IMG/VR virus record: IMGVR_UViG_3300030117_004700
Location: 1 to 37,984 of that record
Reading direction: 5' to 3' (one strand)
Length of the DNA: 37,984 nucleotides
From: a virus
Under the pieces are notes generated by a model, which was not told where the DNA came from, made no database searches, and saw only the letters and a list, made by a program, of their open reading frames with translations. The position numbers and the translations under genes were made by a program. Position 1 is the stretch's first letter; each line of letters opens with the position of its first letter. Positions 24,188 through 33,062 of this stretch are shown piece by piece.

Positions 24188-27100
24188 ATGCCACAGAACA
24201 CCAACCTAAACGTCAATCCATATTTTGATGATTTCGATAAGAATAAGAAGTTCAACAAAGTCTTATTCAAACCCGGAACACCTGTTCAAGCAAGGGAACT
24301 GACAACACTACAATCGATCTTACAAGATCAGATTGAAAAATTTGGACAACATATGTTCAAAGAAGGATCCGTAGTGATACCCGGATCTGTTGCTTATGAT
24401 GATTCATATTATGCTGTAAAATTAGAGTCTACATTTTTTGGTGTTCCTGTAGAGTCATATTTTGATCAATTAGTTGGGTTAGAAATAAAAGGTAAAGCAT
24501 CAGGTGTAACTGCTGTAGTCAAGAGTGTTCTAAAGGCATCAAAGTCCACTCAAGATGCTACAACATTATATGTAAAATATCGTGCAGCTAACGCTAATGA
24601 CAAGACAACACAAACTTTCCAAGATGGAGAGAACCTTGTTACTCTATCTGACTTCACTTTTGGCAGTACTACTACTACTGCAGGATCGGATTTTGCAACT
24701 TGCATTCTAAAAAATGCCACATCAACAGGATCAGCATTTACTGTTGTTGAGGGTGTATTCTTTGCTCGTGGTGCCTTTGTACAGGTAGACACAGAGACTA
24801 TAGTATTAGATCAGTATTCTAATAATCCTTCATATAGAGTCGGATTCCAAGTTATTGAAGAGATTATAACTGCTGTAGAGGATGACTCATTATACGATAA
24901 TGCTGCAGGTTTCAGTAACTATACAGCACCGGGTGCTGATAGACTCAAGATTAGTCTAAAACTAACAAAAAAAGCATTAGACAACTTTCAAGATGAAAAC
25001 TTTATTGAACTCTTCAGAACCAATAAAGGTGAAATCAAGAAGATTGTTGTAAGAACTGTATATAATGAATTAGCAAAAGAACTTGCTAGAAGAACATTTG
25101 ATGAGAGTGGAGATTACTTTGTAACACCATTCTCCTTTGAATCGAAGGAAAGTCTGAATGATAGACACACACAATTTGGTGTCTTCTTCCCAGAAGAAAC
25201 TACTGATGATAATAACACTCCATCTAAAGATCTTGCAAGTATCAAAGTTGGACCCGGAAAAGCATATGTCAAAGGTTATGAAGTAGAAACCTTTGGAGCA
25301 TTATTTGTAGATTCTAAAAAACCTAGAGAAACAGAATTGGTAGAGTCATCTACTGTTCCCTTTCAAGCAGGAAATCTTATAAGAGTCAACAATGTATATG
25401 GTGGTGCTAGTGTTGGTATAGCAACAACAGGATATGTTGACCTAAGAAGTAACAGATTAGGCACTGACAGAGATGAACCTGCAGGTCAGTCAGTTGGTAG
25501 AGCAAGAGTATATGATTTCAAACTATCTGCAGGAGCATATGCAGATGCCACATCTAGTTTTGATCTATTCTTATTTGACATACAAACAGACACAGAGATC
25601 ACTCTGAATAACACGTTATCAATCTCAGCACCTGCATTAGTAGAAGGAAAGAGATCTGGTGCAAGAGGATTCTTGAGATCTCAGACAGGTAATATATTGA
25701 CATTACATCAGACTGCAGGTCAGTTTATTCAAGATGAAGCGATTACTGTTGACGGTATCGATAATGGTAGAATCATTACTAAGGTCACAGAGTTTGGTGT
25801 AAATGATATTCACTCAATCAGACAGGAAGTTGGTGTTCAAACATTTAGTGGTGATACAGTTCTAGAACCTAGAATTGTATTTGGTGGACAATCATTCAAC
25901 TTTACTGCTGCTGCAGGAAGTAAATCAACAGTATCATCATCTTCAAATTCATGGACAGTTGGAATACAAACGGGAGACATCATTCAGTATAACAGATCTG
26001 GTATTACTGGAACTGTATTAAACAGAGTCAAAACTGTATCTGCTGTAGGTACAAGCATTGAAGTGGAAGCAGTTGCAAACGTATCTGATGTATGTACAGG
26101 ATCTATTCCTTCTGTTGCAACTAATGTATCAGGTTTGAGTGTTGTATCTCCAATCATAAGAAATTCACAGAGTGGATTCTTATTTGCAGATATGCCTGAT
26201 AGTAATGTAGAATCTGTTGATCTTACACGTTCAGATATATTTGTAAGAGGAGAACTTAGAAATAGATCAACGAACTCACTAGGAACATTAGATCTACCAT
26301 CTCTAAGTGGCACAGATTTTGTATATGCACCATTTGATGAAGAAAGATATACAGTATTATATGAAGATGGCACAATTGAACCCCTTACAACAGATCAGTT
26401 TGCAATAACTGGTGGTGGAAAAGGTGTAACTTTGAGTGGATTATCTGCAAGTAAAAGTAATGTTGTTGTTCATGTAACAAAACAGAAAACAAAAGTTGTA
26501 GCAAAAGATAAAGATCTAATACGTTGTGAATCTATAGTTGTAAGTGGATCAAAATACACCTATTCAGGTGTCTCAACTTCGATAAGCGATGGACTTACTT
26601 ATAATCTTGCCTATGGTAAGAGAGTGCAAGATAGAGAGGTATCTCTAGATACTGCTGATATTGTAAGAGTTCGTGCTGTATTTGAATCTTCAACAAATGC
26701 TGATCCAACAATTCCATCACTTACATTCACAGGTTTGAATGGACCAAATGCTAACAACTCAGATCTCATCAAGGGTGAATCTGTTATAGGTAAAGTTTCA
26801 GGTGCCTCTGCGTTGATTCTAGGCACTACTGGCACTCAATCTGCATTTATTGTAAGTAGTAATGAAGGAAACTTTATAGAAGGTGAAGAGATTACATTTA
26901 CTGAAAGTAAAGTTGGTGGTAAGATTAGTTCTGCAACACTAGGTGATAAAGAAATAAGTGGAAACTTTATATTAGATAATGGTCAAAGAGCAGAGTTCTA
27001 TGATTTTGGTAGACTCATAAGAAGACAGGGTTCTCCTGAACCATCGGGCAGAATCAAGATATTCTTTGATAAATTCGTAATCAATTCTGAAGATAGTGGT

Positions 27101-30100
27101 GAACTTGTAACAGCAAGTAGTTATGGTGCAGATGTGTATGATATTGTTCCTAGTTTTAGAGGAACAAGAAACACTGATGTAGTTGATATGAGACCAAGAG
27201 TTTCAGATTACAACTCAGCATTATCACCATTTGAGTGGAGTGCAAGAGTATTCTCAGGATCTGGACAATCAGTTGCAAACGTTCTTGTTTCTGATGAAAA
27301 TATCACATTTGATTATAAGTATTATCTTGGTAGAATAGACAGATTATTCTTGAATAGTGATTCTACTTTCACATTGGTAGAGGGAACTCCTTCTAGAACA
27401 CCTACAATACCCGAAGGAATTGATAGTTCATTTGAATTAGCAGAGATCACATATGCTCCATATGTATTCGATGTCAATAGAGATATTACTATCGAAACAA
27501 AAGGTAATAAGAGATACACCATGAGAGATATTGGTGCTATCGAAAAGAGAGTTGAGAATGTAGAATTTGCAACTTCATTATCATTACTAGAAGCAAAAAC
27601 TGAAGCATTAGTTGTCAAAGATCCAGACACAGGATTAGACAGTTTCAAAACTGGTTTTGCTGTAGATAATTTTAGCACTTTTGCTCTAGCAGACACTTCA
27701 TTACCAGAATTAAAATATGATGTGCAAGACGGTGCTGCTGTAGCAAGGGCAAATTATGATGCTGTTGATCTACTCATTGGATCTGAATCATTGATTGGTT
27801 TGACTGGTGTTCCTAATAATGCAGTTGATGTTAGATATGCAACTGACTTAGGTTCTCAAAATGTAACCAAGAAAGGATCTAAAGTTCTTCTAAACTATAC
27901 AGAGGTTGTAGATTTTGATCAACCATTTGCAAGTAGAGTTGTAAATGTCAACCCATATGATGTGGTGACATGGTTTGGTCAAATGAAAATCAATCCAACA
28001 GAAGATGTATGGGTAGAAAGAAGATTCGAGAGTGTTGACGGTGGTTTTGGTGTCACTGAGGTGATTACAGAAACTGAGTCAATACCAAATCTAAGATCAC
28101 AAAATATTGAGTTTACAGGATACAGACTAAAACCCGGAACCAAATTCTACAGTTCATTCTCTAGAACTGACATGTCAGATCAGAGAAGTTTGACAGTTCC
28201 AAAACTAATAGAAGTAACACCAGTCAAAGGTGCATTCCAAGTTGGTGAAACTGTATCAGGTAAGTTACTCAACAATCAAAATTCCAATACAGTTCCTGAG
28301 ATTAGATTCCGTGTTGCAACACCTAATCATAAAGATGGTCCATACAACGCTCCAACTTTAGTTTATGAATCAAGTCCTTATGATGGTGCAGGTATATCAT
28401 CCTCCTACAGTGACACAAGCACACTTATCAACGTAGACACCGGTAGTTTGAATCAGAAATCTGATGAAAGATTCTTTGGTAATATTGTCAAAGAGATGAG
28501 ACTTGTGGGTGAAACAAGTAATGCAGAAGCACAGGTCAAAGAAGTTAGATTGATTTCTGATAGTTTTGGTGCGTTGCAAGGATCTATTCATATACCTGAT
28601 AGCAATCCTAACTTTACCAACGGAAGTAACACAGTTGGTTTGAGTGCTGCTAAAGGTGATCCAGCTCGAGTTCCCGGACAGTTACCAATCAGTAAAGCAA
28701 AGGCAAACTTCTTCTCTAGAGGAGAGTTGATTACACAGACCACTATAAACAGGATAGCACCTCCACCTCCTCCACCACCACCAGAACCAGATGATGATGA
28801 TCCTTTAGCACAGTCATTCAATGTGACTGAGTATCCCGGAATATTCATGACATCTGTGGATATGTTCTTCTTCTCGAAGAGTAATAGTATCCCTGTTGAG
28901 GTAAGAATAGTCCATGTAGAGAATGGATATCCAACAAAACGTACAATAGCAAGTAAGGTTCTAGAACCAAGTCAGGTTTCAACATCTGACAATGGAACAG
29001 TAGCAACTAACTTCCAGTTTGACTTCCCAGTATATCTTGCTGCAGGAGAATATGCTTTTGTTATACTAGCATCTACTCAAGAGTATCAAGCATGGATATG
29101 TCGTGTAGGTGAAGACGACATTCTTACTCGTGATTTACCAGAACTTGCAAAGGTTGTAATCAGTAAGCAACCATCTACAGGTTCACTATTCAAATCACAG
29201 AATGCATCTACTTGGACAGCATCTCAACTAGAGGATCTCAAGTATAAAGCATATAAAGCGAAGTTTACAACTGGTCAGGGCACATTCAAGATGTATAACC
29301 CAGAGTTGCAAACATTCAATCAAAGAAACTTACTACCTTCTAATCCTATAGAAGTATTTGATAAGAAAGTTACCGTTGGTCTCTCTTCTGATTTGAAGAA
29401 TCCAAATATTGTGGTTGGTACACAAATCAAACAAAACAATAGGACATCTAGTGGTTTTGTTGAAGGTAAATTAGGTGCTGTTGGTGCAGCAAATACTGGA
29501 TTCAGTATTACTAATGCAGGTATTGGTTACTCTAACACAACCTTTGGTGCTGTGAACTTCACAACCTTGACTGGTAATGGATCTGGTGCAACAGGTATCG
29601 TTACTGTATCAGGTGGCACTGTAGATAGTGTATGTGTTCTAAACACAGGATCTGGATATCAAGTTGGTGATACTGTGACTGCTACTCTTGGAAGTAACAA
29701 TCTTGGTAGAAACTTGGTATTGACAGTTGGTGTTGTAACATCCACTAATGCATTGAAATTGACAGGTGTAACAGGACAAGACTTCAATACATCTGAACTT
29801 GTACAGTATGTTCCATCAGGAGGATCAGGAGTTGGTCTAGGATCAACACTTGCATCTATCACACCTACAAGTGTAACAATAAACGCTGATGAGTTTGATG
29901 GTAAGCATGTAAGAGTTTCTCATCCTAATCATGGTATGCATGCCTTCAATAACACAGTTGATTTGACTAGAGTTGAGGGAGATACTATACCAACAAATAT
30001 TACTGTTGGATATGGTGCTAGTTCTATTGAGAATATCAGTATTGGTTCTTCTTCTAACTTTGGTATATTTGAAGGATCACAAGTATCTACAACAAATCCC

Positions 30101-31195
30101 GGATTTGCATTGATAGGTAACGAAATTATTGCATACACTGGTGTAGGTAATAATGTGTTGACTGGTATTACAACAAGAGGTGTTGATGGCACAACAACTC
30201 AATCATTCTTACCCGGAACACCTATTCAAAGGTATGAGTTCAAGGGTGTCTCACTAAGAGAAATCAATAAGCAGCATAGTTTTGCTGATGTCACAAATTC
30301 TATTACAGAGAAGATTGGTTTAGATCATTACTTCTTGAAGATTGGTGGCACAAAGACATTTACATCACATTCACTAGGTGGTGGAGTAAATGCAAGAGCA
30401 TCACAGAATGTTCAGTTTGAAGCAATGACTCCAAATCTAAAACACACTTTACCTGATAATACAAGTATCAGTGCTAGTGCAAGAACTACATCTGGCACAA
30501 GCATAAGTGGTAGTGAAACATCATTCCAAGATCGTGGTTATCAACCAGTATCTCTTGGTGGTGAAACTAAATTTGCAGACCCTCGAATCATTGCATCTAG
30601 AGTCAATGAATCAAATAAACTTAGTGTATTACCGGGTGCCAAATCATTCACACTTGATGTAACTATTGGTAGTACAAATGAGAATGTGTCACCTGTTGTT
30701 GATGTCTTTGATAGTAATATCACATTGAGATCATCAAGAGTAAATGCACCCATCACAAACTACATCACTGATAGAAGATCTAATACTCTTCTTGAAGATC
30801 CTCATACATTCTCATATGTAACATCTGTAATTGGATTAGAGAATCCTGCAAGTTCATTGAAGGTCATTCTCGCTGCATTCAAACCCGGAACTTCTGAAAT
30901 CAGAGTTCTTTACAGATTGAGAAGGACAGATGGTTCTGATATCGATAAGGTATTTGAACTAATGCCCGGATTCAATAACATTGATATCAATGGTAAAGTT
31001 ATTGATGGTAAGAATAATGATGGTACATCTGATAGACAGATAAGTAATAGTGTGGCAGGACAGTTCCTAGAACATCAGTTCACAGCGAATGGTCTTCCTC
31101 AGTTTAGTGGTTATCAGGTCAAGGTTGAAGTTATTTCAACCAATCAGGCACAATCACCAAGCATACGTGACTTTAGAGTGATCGCTTTGGCATAG
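24188..31195 (+). CDS. Giant DUF4815-type virion protein, 2335 aa
   Basis: This 2335-residue protein occupies the gp9/gp10 position of T4. The N-terminus has the DUF4815 pattern: NVNPYFDDFDKNKKFNKVLF, PGTPVQARELTTLQSILQDQ and IEKFGQHMFKEGSVVIPG (about 6-65). LASIKVGPGKAYVKGYEVE (about 350-370) is also typical. A hinge at about 1524-1540 consists of eight consecutive prolines followed by EPDDDDP. Beyond it are GxGY units (NAGIGYSNTTF, NTGSGYQVGDTVTATLG; 1762-1845) and an IDDE-type unit (LIGNEIIAYTGVG; 1957-2018). The end has SIRDFRVIALA. It is presumably a long, extended component at the baseplate periphery that holds fibres. Residue positions are approximate. The DUF4815 call is firm; the assembly position is inferred. 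Confidence 0.82.
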   Translation: MPQNTNLNVNPYFDDFDKNKKFNKVLFKPGTPVQARELTTLQSILQDQIEKFGQHMFKEGSVVIPGSVAYDDSYYAVKLESTFFGVPVESYFDQLVGLEIKGKASGVTAVVKSVLKASKSTQDATTLYVKYRAANANDKTTQTFQDGENLVTLSDFTFGSTTTTAGSDFATCILKNATSTGSAFTVVEGVFFARGAFVQVDTETIVLDQYSNNPSYRVGFQVIEEIITAVEDDSLYDNAAGFSNYTAPGADRLKISLKLTKKALDNFQDENFIELFRTNKGEIKKIVVRTVYNELAKELARRTFDESGDYFVTPFSFESKESLNDRHTQFGVFFPEETTDDNNTPSKDLASIKVGPGKAYVKGYEVETFGALFVDSKKPRETELVESSTVPFQAGNLIRVNNVYGGASVGIATTGYVDLRSNRLGTDRDEPAGQSVGRARVYDFKLSAGAYADATSSFDLFLFDIQTDTEITLNNTLSISAPALVEGKRSGARGFLRSQTGNILTLHQTAGQFIQDEAITVDGIDNGRIITKVTEFGVNDIHSIRQEVGVQTFSGDTVLEPRIVFGGQSFNFTAAAGSKSTVSSSSNSWTVGIQTGDIIQYNRSGITGTVLNRVKTVSAVGTSIEVEAVANVSDVCTGSIPSVATNVSGLSVVSPIIRNSQSGFLFADMPDSNVESVDLTRSDIFVRGELRNRSTNSLGTLDLPSLSGTDFVYAPFDEERYTVLYEDGTIEPLTTDQFAITGGGKGVTLSGLSASKSNVVVHVTKQKTKVVAKDKDLIRCESIVVSGSKYTYSGVSTSISDGLTYNLAYGKRVQDREVSLDTADIVRVRAVFESSTNADPTIPSLTFTGLNGPNANNSDLIKGESVIGKVSGASALILGTTGTQSAFIVSSNEGNFIEGEEITFTESKVGGKISSATLGDKEISGNFILDNGQRAEFYDFGRLIRRQGSPEPSGRIKIFFDKFVINSEDSGELVTASSYGADVYDIVPSFRGTRNTDVVDMRPRVSDYNSALSPFEWSARVFSGSGQSVANVLVSDENITFDYKYYLGRIDRLFLNSDSTFTLVEGTPSRTPTIPEGIDSSFELAEITYAPYVFDVNRDITIETKGNKRYTMRDIGAIEKRVENVEFATSLSLLEAKTEALVVKDPDTGLDSFKTGFAVDNFSTFALADTSLPELKYDVQDGAAVARANYDAVDLLIGSESLIGLTGVPNNAVDVRYATDLGSQNVTKKGSKVLLNYTEVVDFDQPFASRVVNVNPYDVVTWFGQMKINPTEDVWVERRFESVDGGFGVTEVITETESIPNLRSQNIEFTGYRLKPGTKFYSSFSRTDMSDQRSLTVPKLIEVTPVKGAFQVGETVSGKLLNNQNSNTVPEIRFRVATPNHKDGPYNAPTLVYESSPYDGAGISSSYSDTSTLINVDTGSLNQKSDERFFGNIVKEMRLVGETSNAEAQVKEVRLISDSFGALQGSIHIPDSNPNFTNGSNTVGLSAAKGDPARVPGQLPISKAKANFFSRGELITQTTINRIAPPPPPPPPEPDDDDPLAQSFNVTEYPGIFMTSVDMFFFSKSNSIPVEVRIVHVENGYPTKRTIASKVLEPSQVSTSDNGTVATNFQFDFPVYLAAGEYAFVILASTQEYQAWICRVGEDDILTRDLPELAKVVISKQPSTGSLFKSQNASTWTASQLEDLKYKAYKAKFTTGQGTFKMYNPELQTFNQRNLLPSNPIEVFDKKVTVGLSSDLKNPNIVVGTQIKQNNRTSSGFVEGKLGAVGAANTGFSITNAGIGYSNTTFGAVNFTTLTGNGSGATGIVTVSGGTVDSVCVLNTGSGYQVGDTVTATLGSNNLGRNLVLTVGVVTSTNALKLTGVTGQDFNTSELVQYVPSGGSGVGLGSTLASITPTSVTINADEFDGKHVRVSHPNHGMHAFNNTVDLTRVEGDTIPTNITVGYGASSIENISIGSSSNFGIFEGSQVSTTNPGFALIGNEIIAYTGVGNNVLTGITTRGVDGTTTQSFLPGTPIQRYEFKGVSLREINKQHSFADVTNSITEKIGLDHYFLKIGGTKTFTSHSLGGGVNARASQNVQFEAMTPNLKHTLPDNTSISASARTTSGTSISGSETSFQDRGYQPVSLGGETKFADPRIIASRVNESNKLSVLPGAKSFTLDVTIGSTNENVSPVVDVFDSNITLRSSRVNAPITNYITDRRSNTLLEDPHTFSYVTSVIGLENPASSLKVILAAFKPGTSEIRVLYRLRRTDGSDIDKVFELMPGFNNIDINGKVIDGKNNDGTSDRQISNSVAGQFLEHQFTANGLPQFSGYQVKVEVISTNQAQSPSIRDFRVIALA

Positions 31196-31389
31196 TGAAC
31201 CTCCCATCTCTCCAAGATATAATAAGGAGATACTTTCGTCTTCCCCGTAAGAAATTATGGATCGTTGCTTTGAAAATTAATCGTTGGCCAGTCAAATGGT
31301 GGGACGAAGAAGTAGAAGCAAGAAGGAGAAAGGAGGAATTACGTAAAAAGCGAATCAAATCTTTATACCCCAGTAATGGCAAAAAATGA
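31195..31389 (+). CDS. Small basic protein, 64 aa, GTG start
   Basis: This 64-residue protein starts at a GTG (31195) that overlaps the stop of the giant gene (TAGTG). It is strongly basic: LQDIIRRYFRLPRKKLW, a Trp-rich middle (INRWPVKWWDEE) and a coiled KKR-rich helix (VEARRRKEELRKKRIKSLY) at the end. There is no membrane segment. Its stop overlaps the next start as ATGA, so it is translationally embedded between two late genes. The composition suggests nucleic-acid or protein binding in tail assembly, but the family is unrecognised. Confidence 0.7.
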   Translation: MNLPSLQDIIRRYFRLPRKKLWIVALKINRWPVKWWDEEVEARRRKEELRKKRIKSLYPSNGKK

Positions 31390-31643
31390 TTAATGCATGG
31401 AGTTTAGCAGCAGAGGTTCTTGAGGGAACTTTAGATGAAACTTATCCAATTATGAAAAAAGCACCTATCAACGATCGTGACGATCTAAAAAGAGATTTAG
31501 ATACTGGAGCGATCGTGAACACAGACACCATATATTATGAAAAATATATGGCAGAAAAGAACAGGGTCAAAACACAACGGAATGAAATCACCGAACTGAG
31601 AGCAGAGATAGAACTGCTCAAAGCGTTGATACGTGATAAATAA
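31386..31643 (+). CDS. Small coiled-coil protein, 85 aa
   Basis: This is an 85-residue protein. The N-terminal half, AWSLAAEVLEGTLDETY and DRDDLKRDLDTGAIV, looks mixed. Residues about 55-85 form a long heptad helix (AEKNRVKTQRNEITELRAEI, then ELLKALIRDK), likely a dimer or trimer coiled coil. It is coupled by ATGA to the basic gene upstream. The late-promoter element GATAAATA covers its last codons and stop. The function is unknown; a small assembly or trimerisation factor for the nearby fibre proteins is possible. Confidence 0.72.
   Translation: MINAWSLAAEVLEGTLDETYPIMKKAPINDRDDLKRDLDTGAIVNTDTIYYEKYMAEKNRVKTQRNEITELRAEIELLKALIRDK
31635..31642 (+). promoter_or_regulatory. Late-promoter-like element (GATAAATA)
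   Basis: GATAAATA overlaps the final codons (GAT AAA TAA) of the coiled-coil gene and lies 21 bases before the ATG at 31664. It matches the ATAAATA core of T4 late promoters. Confidence 0.6.
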
Positions 31644-31663
31644 TTTTAGTAAATTAAGTATAA

Positions 31664-32026
31664 ATGTCAGTTCCAACAGTCAATCTAGTAATTGAGCAGG
31701 GTACTGACTTCGCGAGGACGTATTCCTTGAAGAAGTCAGATAATACCCCATTGGATCTTTCCATCTATACGTTTGAAGCGAATATGTTCAAAAGTCGTTC
31801 CGCTATGCAAAAGGGAATGTCAGGTAACATGATTAGTATGGGCACTACCTTTGGTAATACTCCCTCACTAGGGCAACTTACTGTATCCTTTGCATCGACA
31901 GAGACAGCAGTTGGCATACTTACAGCAGGTAGATATGATTATGATATTGTTATTGAAAATACCAATAACAATAAAAAGACCAAGGTTATTACTGGTCAAG
32001 CATTAGTAAATGGCACCGCTATCTAA
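31664..32026 (+). CDS. Small virion-associated protein, 120 aa
   Basis: This 120-residue beta-rich protein has the pattern VNLVIEQGTDFARTYSLKKS, LDLSIYTFEANMFKS and a terminal TAGRYDYDIVIENTNNN. That layout (QGTDF, D-L-S/T-xY-x-F, G-x-Y-x-Y-D-I) is common in phage tail or fibre-associated proteins resembling the N-terminal domain of BppU-like proteins. It probably forms an Ig-like or similar beta domain in the tail appendage. It follows its own late promoter and shares a TAATG junction with the next gene. Exact assembly partner unknown. Confidence 0.74.
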   Translation: MSVPTVNLVIEQGTDFARTYSLKKSDNTPLDLSIYTFEANMFKSRSAMQKGMSGNMISMGTTFGNTPSLGQLTVSFASTETAVGILTAGRYDYDIVIENTNNNKKTKVITGQALVNGTAI

Positions 32027-32442
32027 TGGCAGATGACATCCAAGTATTTGTAGTCGAATCAGATTCTGATTTCGTCGCGTCTATTACAGTAGACGATAAT
32101 AATGTGGCGGATACAAATATTTCGGGTGATGGTGTTGGAGACCTTATAGTGCAATTTGTTTCTAGTGGAACAGGAGTTGGAGGAACAGTAAATAAATTAG
32201 TAGAACTTGGAGACATACAATCCACTAATCTCAATAGTTCAACAGGGGCAGGAAATAAATTTGTATTGACATATGATGCACCAAATGATAAGTTTGTATT
32301 CGTAAATCCAGACGAGGTAATAGATGCAGCAGTGGGTGCCGGAGCAACATTCCCACCACCAGTAGGACTCTCTACAGCAGCAATAGACTACTTAGACACT
32401 GCATTAGACGATAAGATAGATTTAGACGCTGGTACATTCTGA
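32026..32442 (+). CDS. Tail-associated protein with DAGTF C-terminus (copy 1)
   Basis: This is a 138-residue protein. After an acidic, Gly-rich start it has a unit with STNLNSSTGAGNKFVLTYDA and KFVFVNPDEVIDAAVG (about 65-100). It ends in YLDTALDDKIDLDAGTF. Both the unit and the ending recur in the next protein, so the two are paralogs. It is probably a fibre or adaptor subunit in the tail-appendage operon. It joins its neighbours by TAATG (32026) and TGATG (32442) overlaps. No catalytic motif is visible, and the specific role is unknown. Confidence 0.74.
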   Translation: MADDIQVFVVESDSDFVASITVDDNNVADTNISGDGVGDLIVQFVSSGTGVGGTVNKLVELGDIQSTNLNSSTGAGNKFVLTYDAPNDKFVFVNPDEVIDAAVGAGATFPPPVGLSTAAIDYLDTALDDKIDLDAGTF

Positions 32443-33002
32443 TGAGCAGTCTAAAGGATCTAGATGATGTAGTTTCAACTAATCTAAATTCAGGTGCTGA
32501 TAAATTTGTACTAATCTTCGATGCAGATCAAAATAAGATGATCTTCGTAAATCCAGACGACGTAATAGATTCAGCAGTAGGAATATCATCAACAAGACAT
32601 ACACCAACTTTTTCTTGGTGGGATGGTGTTTTAGGAACTCTTACAGTGCAAATTGCTAATCACGGGTTCTCAGTGGGAGATCATATTAAGATTGCTGATT
32701 ATGGAATAACTTTTACCTGTGATCAAGATAGTCATGCTACTAATCATCCATATCCTAGACCAACAGATTTTGCTAGTGATAGGTGGTTGACTATTACTCA
32801 GACTCAGACAAATACTTTCAGAGTCCAAGCAACTGATACAATACCCTCTACAAACGTAGGTGTTCATACATTTGTATCTGCAGTTGCAAACAGTGTTTAT
32901 CACACATCAGATCCTACACCAATAGGACTTACTACAGAAACAATTGCTTACCTTGATACAGCATTAGATGATAAGATAGATTTAGACGCAGGGACTTTCT
33001 AG
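32442..33002 (+). CDS. Tail-associated protein with DAGTF C-terminus (copy 2, with inserted module)
   Basis: This 186-residue paralog of the previous gene has the same LDDVVSTNLNSGADKFVL and MIFVNPDDVIDSAVG unit at 5-46 and the same YLDTALDDKIDLDAGTF end. Between them about 110 residues are inserted: NHGFSVGDHIKIADYGITFT, CDQDSHATNHPYPRPTDF, WLTITQTQTNTFRVQATDT and VGVHTFVSAVANSVYH. This inserted unit is one I recognise as recurrent in cyanophage tail proteins, and its NHGFSVGD start resembles the HGF/GxxVxY units of the giant proteins. It is likely a fibre-tip or adaptor beta domain. The stop is followed by the fibre's late promoter. Confidence 0.76.
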   Translation: MSSLKDLDDVVSTNLNSGADKFVLIFDADQNKMIFVNPDDVIDSAVGISSTRHTPTFSWWDGVLGTLTVQIANHGFSVGDHIKIADYGITFTCDQDSHATNHPYPRPTDFASDRWLTITQTQTNTFRVQATDTIPSTNVGVHTFVSAVANSVYHTSDPTPIGLTTETIAYLDTALDDKIDLDAGTF

Positions 33003-33020
33003 GTATAGTTACTTTTTTTA

Positions 33021-33027
33021 ATAAATA
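33021..33027 (+). promoter_or_regulatory. Late-promoter-like element (ATAAATA)
   Basis: ATAAATA (within AATAAATACT) lies 35 bases before the tail-fibre ATG at 33063, preceded by a T tract. It matches the core of T4-type late promoters. Confidence 0.62.
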
Positions 33028-33062
33028 CTAAAGAAGAAAACAACATAACTTAAACAAAATAC

